Part shown: in pieces, positions 53,287-56,310 of the stretch
How positions within the stretch are numbered: the stretch's first letter is position 1
Layout: each line of letters opens with the position of its first letter
From: Hyphomonas polymorpha PS728
Lineage (GTDB): Bacteria > Pseudomonadota > Alphaproteobacteria > Caulobacterales > Hyphomonadaceae
Length of the DNA stretch: 56,310 nt
Reading direction: 5' to 3'
Assembly: GCF_000685315.1 (NCBI RefSeq)
Contig: NZ_ARYM01000023.1
Location: 1 to 56,310, forward strand
Translations under genes and position numbers: made by a program
The notes under the pieces: model-generated
Told to the model about the DNA's origin: nothing
Seen by the model: the letters and a program-made list of their open reading frames with translations, nothing else
Database searches by the model: none

Positions 53287-53556
53287 ATGTCGATTACTGC
53301 TGAAAAGAAGCAGGAGCTGATCAAGAAGTTCGCCACCAAAGAAGGCGATACGGGCTCCCCGGAAGTGCAGGTCGCGATCCTCACCGAGCGGATCAACAAT
53401 CTGACCGATCACTTCAAGACCAACAAGAAAGACAACCATTCCCGCCGCGGCCTCCTGACCATGGTTGCCACGCGCCGGAAGCTCCTCGACTACGTCAAGG
53501 GCAAGAATGAGGATCGTTACACGAAACTCATCACGGAGCTCGGCATCCGCCGCTAG
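53287..53556 (+). CDS. rpsO: 30S ribosomal protein S15
   Basis: S15 binds 16S rRNA helices in the platform and is the second protein of the rpsO-pnp pair. The 89-residue product [20 protein letters not shown] has the family motif [38 protein letters not shown] and ends [11 protein letters not shown] 53287 is preferred over 53281 because AGAAGG lies 8 bp upstream and it gives the usual length. Confidence 0.97.
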   Translation: MSITAEKKQELIKKFATKEGDTGSPEVQVAILTERINNLTDHFKTNKKDNHSRRGLLTMVATRRKLLDYVKGKNEDRYTKLITELGIRR

Positions 53557-53568
53557 GCTCCGAAAAAC

Positions 53569-53605
53569 AAGCCCGCCGGGCATTGGGGCCGCGGCGGGCT
53601 TTTCG
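53569..53605 (+). terminator. Terminator/attenuator between rpsO and pnp
   Basis: AAGCCCGCCG (53569-53578) pairs with CGGCGGGCTT (53592-53601), followed by TTC. It likely ends part of the rpsO transcript; pnp would be reached by read-through or an internal start. Confidence 0.8.
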
Positions 53606-53628
53606 TATGTGAAAGAAAGACAAGACGA

Positions 53629-55770
53629 ATGTTCAACAAGCAATCCGTGTCGCTGGAATGGGCTGGCCGCACACTGACAATCGAGACGGGCCAGGTGGCA
53701 CGTCAGGCCGATGGCGCCGTGATGGTGCAATACGGCGACACCATTGTCCTCGCGACCGCCGTGTTCGCGAAGGAAGCAAAACCGGGTCAGGATTTCTTCC
53801 CGCTGACCGTGAATTACCAGGAAAAATACTTCGCCTCCGGCCGGATCCCCGGCGGATACTTCAAGCGCGAAGGCCGCCCCACCGAAAAAGAAACACTGAC
53901 CTCGCGCCTGATCGACCGTCCGATCCGCCCGCTGTTCGTCGATGGGTTCAAGCATGAAGTTCAGGTGGTCGTCACGACCCTGTCCTATGACCTCGAAAAC
54001 GATGCCGATATCGTCGGCATGATCGGCGCTTCTGCTGCGCTCGTGCTCTCCGGCGCGCCCTTCATGGGCCCGATCGGTGCTGCGCGCGTCGGCTACAAGG
54101 ATGGCCAGTACATCATCAACCCGACCGTGGCAGAAGTTGAAGAGTCCGAGCTTGATCTCGTCCTCGCCGGCACCGCCGACGCCGTGATGATGGTGGAATC
54201 GGAAGCCTACGAACTTTCCGAAGAAGTGATGCTGGGCGCGGTTGTGGCCGGCCATGAAGCCATGCAGCCGGTGATCGATGCGATCATCGCGCTGGCCGAG
54301 AAAGCCGCCAAAGAGCCCTTCGCCTATGAGCCGCCGGATCATTCGGCTGCCCTGAAAGCCGTGCTCGACACGGTCGGCGCTGACCTCTCGAAAGCCTACA
54401 AGATCACCGCAAAGGGCGAGCGTTATGCGGCCATCGGCGCGGCCAAGGACAAGGCGAAAGCCGCCCTGGTCGGCACCGAGGAAGCCCCCGGCGTGATGAC
54501 CGGCGAAGTGTTCAAGACCGTGTTCAAGGAAGCCGAAGCCTCTGTGGTTCGCGGCGATATCCTGAAAACCGGCGAGCGCATCGACGGCCGTAAGCTCGAT
54601 CAGATCCGCCCGATCGTTGCCGAAGCCGGCTTCCTGCCGCGTACGCACGGTTCCTCGCTGTTCACGCGCGGCGAAACGCAGGCGATCTGCGTTGCCACGC
54701 TCGGAACCTCCGACGACGAACAATATGTCGACGGCCTGGACGGGACGAAAAAAGAAAAGTTCATGCTGCACTACAACTTCCCGCCCTATTCGGTCGGGGA
54801 GACGGGCCGGATGGGCGGCGCAGGCCGCCGCGAGATCGGCCATGGCAAGCTCGCCTGGCGCGCGCTGCAGGCCGTCCTGCCCAAACATGAAGAATTTCCG
54901 TACACGATCCGTCTCGTCTCCGAGATCACCGAGTCCAACGGCTCGTCCTCGATGGCAACTGTCTGCGGCTGCTCGCTGGCGATGATGGACGCCGGCGTGC
55001 CGGTGACCCGTCCGGTCTCGGGCATCGCCATGGGCCTGATCCTGGAAGGCAGCGAGTTTGCAGTCCTCTCCGACATCCTCGGCGACGAAGATCACCTCGG
55101 CGACATGGACTTCAAGGTGGCTGGCACCGAGAAGGGCATCACCTCGCTGCAGATGGACATCAAGGTGGCCGGTATCACCAAGGACATCATGGGCAAGGCC
55201 CTTGAGCAGGCCAAAGGTGGCCGTATGCACATCCTCGGCGAAATGTCGAAAGCGCTGACCGCTTCGCGCGGCAAGCTTTCCGAGAACGCACCGCAGATGG
55301 AGATCATGAAGGTTCCTACCGACAAGATCCGTGATGTGATCGGTTCGGGCGGCAAGGTTATCCGCGGTATCGTGGATGAAACCGGCGCCAAGGTGAACAT
55401 CGATGATGATGGCACGGTCCAGATCTCGGCGCTTGATCGCAAGTCGATCGAAGCGGCGATCAAGATGATCAAGGGCATCGTTGCTGAGCCGGAAGTCGGC
55501 GAGATCTACGAAGGCAAAGTCGTCTCGATGAAAGACTTCGGCATTTTCGTGAACTTCTTCGGTCCCAAGGACGGCCTCGTCCACGTCTCGCAGATGGCCA
55601 ACAAACGCATTGGCCACCCCAAAGACATGGTCAAGGAAGGCGACAAGGTGTGGGTGAAGCTGATGGGCTTCGATGAGCGCGGCAAGGTCCGCCTCTCCAT
55701 GAAAGTCGTCGATCAGGAGACCGGCAAGGAACTCGCTGAAGATGCGGGCTCCGAGGGCGAAGAAGAGTAA
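53629..55770 (+). CDS. pnp: Polyribonucleotide nucleotidyltransferase (PNPase)
   Basis: PNPase is a phosphorolytic 3'-to-5' exoribonuclease and part of the degradosome. The 713-residue protein has two RNase PH domains ([27 protein letters not shown]; later [20 protein letters not shown]), a helical middle domain, a KH domain (about 555-615, [15 protein letters not shown]) and an S1 domain (about 620-690, [20 protein letters not shown]). The tail is short and acidic. It is 72 bp downstream of rpsO. Confidence 0.98.
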   Translation: MFNKQSVSLEWAGRTLTIETGQVARQADGAVMVQYGDTIVLATAVFAKEAKPGQDFFPLTVNYQEKYFASGRIPGGYFKREGRPTEKETLTSRLIDRPIRPLFVDGFKHEVQVVVTTLSYDLENDADIVGMIGASAALVLSGAPFMGPIGAARVGYKDGQYIINPTVAEVEESELDLVLAGTADAVMMVESEAYELSEEVMLGAVVAGHEAMQPVIDAIIALAEKAAKEPFAYEPPDHSAALKAVLDTVGADLSKAYKITAKGERYAAIGAAKDKAKAALVGTEEAPGVMTGEVFKTVFKEAEASVVRGDILKTGERIDGRKLDQIRPIVAEAGFLPRTHGSSLFTRGETQAICVATLGTSDDEQYVDGLDGTKKEKFMLHYNFPPYSVGETGRMGGAGRREIGHGKLAWRALQAVLPKHEEFPYTIRLVSEITESNGSSSMATVCGCSLAMMDAGVPVTRPVSGIAMGLILEGSEFAVLSDILGDEDHLGDMDFKVAGTEKGITSLQMDIKVAGITKDIMGKALEQAKGGRMHILGEMSKALTASRGKLSENAPQMEIMKVPTDKIRDVIGSGGKVIRGIVDETGAKVNIDDDGTVQISALDRKSIEAAIKMIKGIVAEPEVGEIYEGKVVSMKDFGIFVNFFGPKDGLVHVSQMANKRIGHPKDMVKEGDKVWVKLMGFDERGKVRLSMKVVDQETGKELAEDAGSEGEEE

Positions 55771-55797
55771 TCTTCTCACCTCTCTGCAGACTGAATG

Positions 55798-55828
55798 AGG
55801 GCCGCTCCTTGATGGGCGGCCCTTTTTC
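55798..55828 (+). terminator. Rho-independent terminator after pnp
   Basis: AGGGCCGC (55798-55805) pairs with GCGGCCCT (55816-55823), followed by TTTT, and closes the rpsO-pnp region. Confidence 0.85.
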
Positions 55829-55865
55829 ATGGAAACACCGGTCGGAAGAAGAGGGCGGCCTTGCG

Positions 55866-56310
55866 ATGACCAAAAAGAAGAATTTCCTGATTGCGATGTC
55901 GGGCGGGTCAGGCTCGGGCAAGTCGACGCTGGCGGTGGCACTGCTGGAACGGCTGGGGCCGGGCCAGGCCGTGATGTTCGGGGAAGACGCCTATTACCAT
56001 CCGATGAGCCATTATGGTGAGCCGCAAACGGCGGCCGAGCGTGAGGCGCTGGTGGCGGGCATCAACTATGATGACCCCAAATCCAAGGAAGTCGATCACC
56101 TCGTCTCCGACCTTCGCGCGCTCAAGGCGGGGGAGGGCGTCGATCAGCCGATCTATGATTATGACCGGCATGACCGCTCGAAAAGTACCCGCCGGATTGA
56201 GCCGGCGCCTGTGCTGATCCTGGAGGGCATCCATGCCCTGTCGATGCCGAAGATCCGCAATCTCATCGACCTGTCGGTCTATGTTGATACGCCGGACGAC
56301 CTGCGGCTTG
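55866..56310 (+). CDS. Uridine kinase/phosphoribulokinase family protein, 3' end outside the window
   Basis: 148 codons are visible. A P-loop SGGSGSGKST (about 12-21) with a preceding strand FLIAM is followed by FGEDAYYHPMSHYG, the kinase motif with Asp for substrate. INYDDPKSKEVDHL (family 'FDHPdAFD' analogue), QPIYDYDRHDRS and VLILEGIHAL follow; these are uridine kinase landmarks. ATG 55866 is used. The final domain is missing, so the substrate cannot be assigned. Confidence 0.85.
   Translation, partial: MTKKKNFLIAMSGGSGSGKSTLAVALLERLGPGQAVMFGEDAYYHPMSHYGEPQTAAEREALVAGINYDDPKSKEVDHLVSDLRALKAGEGVDQPIYDYDRHDRSKSTRRIEPAPVLILEGIHALSMPKIRNLIDLSVYVDTPDDLRL

Noticed and set aside
53125..55941. 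938-residue open frame antisense to rpsO-pnp
   Set aside because: It is a shadow of the pnp codons; pnp has unmistakable RNase PH, KH and S1 domains, and the antisense frame crosses the terminator and the rpsO gene.

Overview
This 56.3 kb window is chromosomal DNA of a GC-rich alphaproteobacterium, most likely from the Hyphomonadaceae/Caulobacterales side of the class. That placement is an inference from gene content, not from a search. It rests on AccD lacking its zinc-finger cysteines, the etfBA pair next to a 3-hydroxyacyl-CoA dehydrogenase, an RpoH-type sigma factor, the tkt/DUF4164/zapA order, an mmcB gene with a GTTC-N7-GTTC LexA box, many TonB/lipoprotein envelope genes, and rpsO-pnp. 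Most of the window is core chromosome. Accessory signs are concentrated at the left edge (IS21-type element, TetR regulator, dipeptide epimerase) and in one solitary nuclease gene between folC and etfB.

Layout. 1-808: the end of an IS21-family element with a partial istA. 1077-2832: tetR and an enolase-superfamily epimerase. 3194-6020: an orphan phosphonate-type binding protein, a coupled DUF3592/unknown pair and an SH3 protein. 6239-11538: trpF-trpB-cutA-trpA-accD-folC, with cutA lying between trpB and trpA. 11545-12603: a PD-(D/E)XK nuclease on the opposite strand. 12802-16325: etfB-etfA, a TMEM175-like membrane protein and hydroxyacyl-CoA dehydrogenase. 16459-18348: a secreted nuclease, a lipoprotein and a TlpA-type thioredoxin. 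18396-24187: argH-lptM-lipoprotein-lysA-TIGR02302-like giant membrane protein. 24255-28781: MBL hydrolase, cobalamin adenosyltransferase, HIG1-like small protein, zapA, DUF4164 and tkt.

28783-31061: two divergent citrate-synthase-fold genes, one fused to a DNA-binding helix-turn-helix. 31066-33064: a putative LexA-controlled operon of mmcB plus a small protein ending in a sliding-clamp motif, divergent from an rpoH-like sigma factor. 33069-37603: nuclease lipoprotein, trans-sulfuration PLP enzyme, tRNA-Arg(CCT), metallophosphoesterase, glyoxalase and a membrane protein. 37664-44125: Ada-like methyltransferase divergent from a GST, a cyclase-family lipoprotein, an alpha/beta hydrolase and a TonB-dependent receptor. 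44300-52992: SDR, acyl-CoA dehydrogenase, DUF389 protein, AHL-lactonase-like MBL, hisI, enoyl-CoA hydratase, HMG-CoA lyase, a 44-residue membrane protein and small envelope genes. 53287-56310: rpsO-pnp and the start of a uridine kinase-like gene.

Functional threads: tryptophan, arginine and lysine biosynthesis; fatty-acid and branched-chain acyl-CoA oxidation feeding ETF (etfBA, acyl-CoA dehydrogenase, enoyl-CoA hydratase, hydroxyacyl-CoA dehydrogenase, HMG-CoA lyase); and DNA repair (mmcB operon, MGMT). The most interesting candidates for new biology are the LexA-box/mmcB/clamp-motif operon and the HTH-citrate synthase that faces a normal-looking citrate synthase across a spacer with helically phased TTGA repeats.
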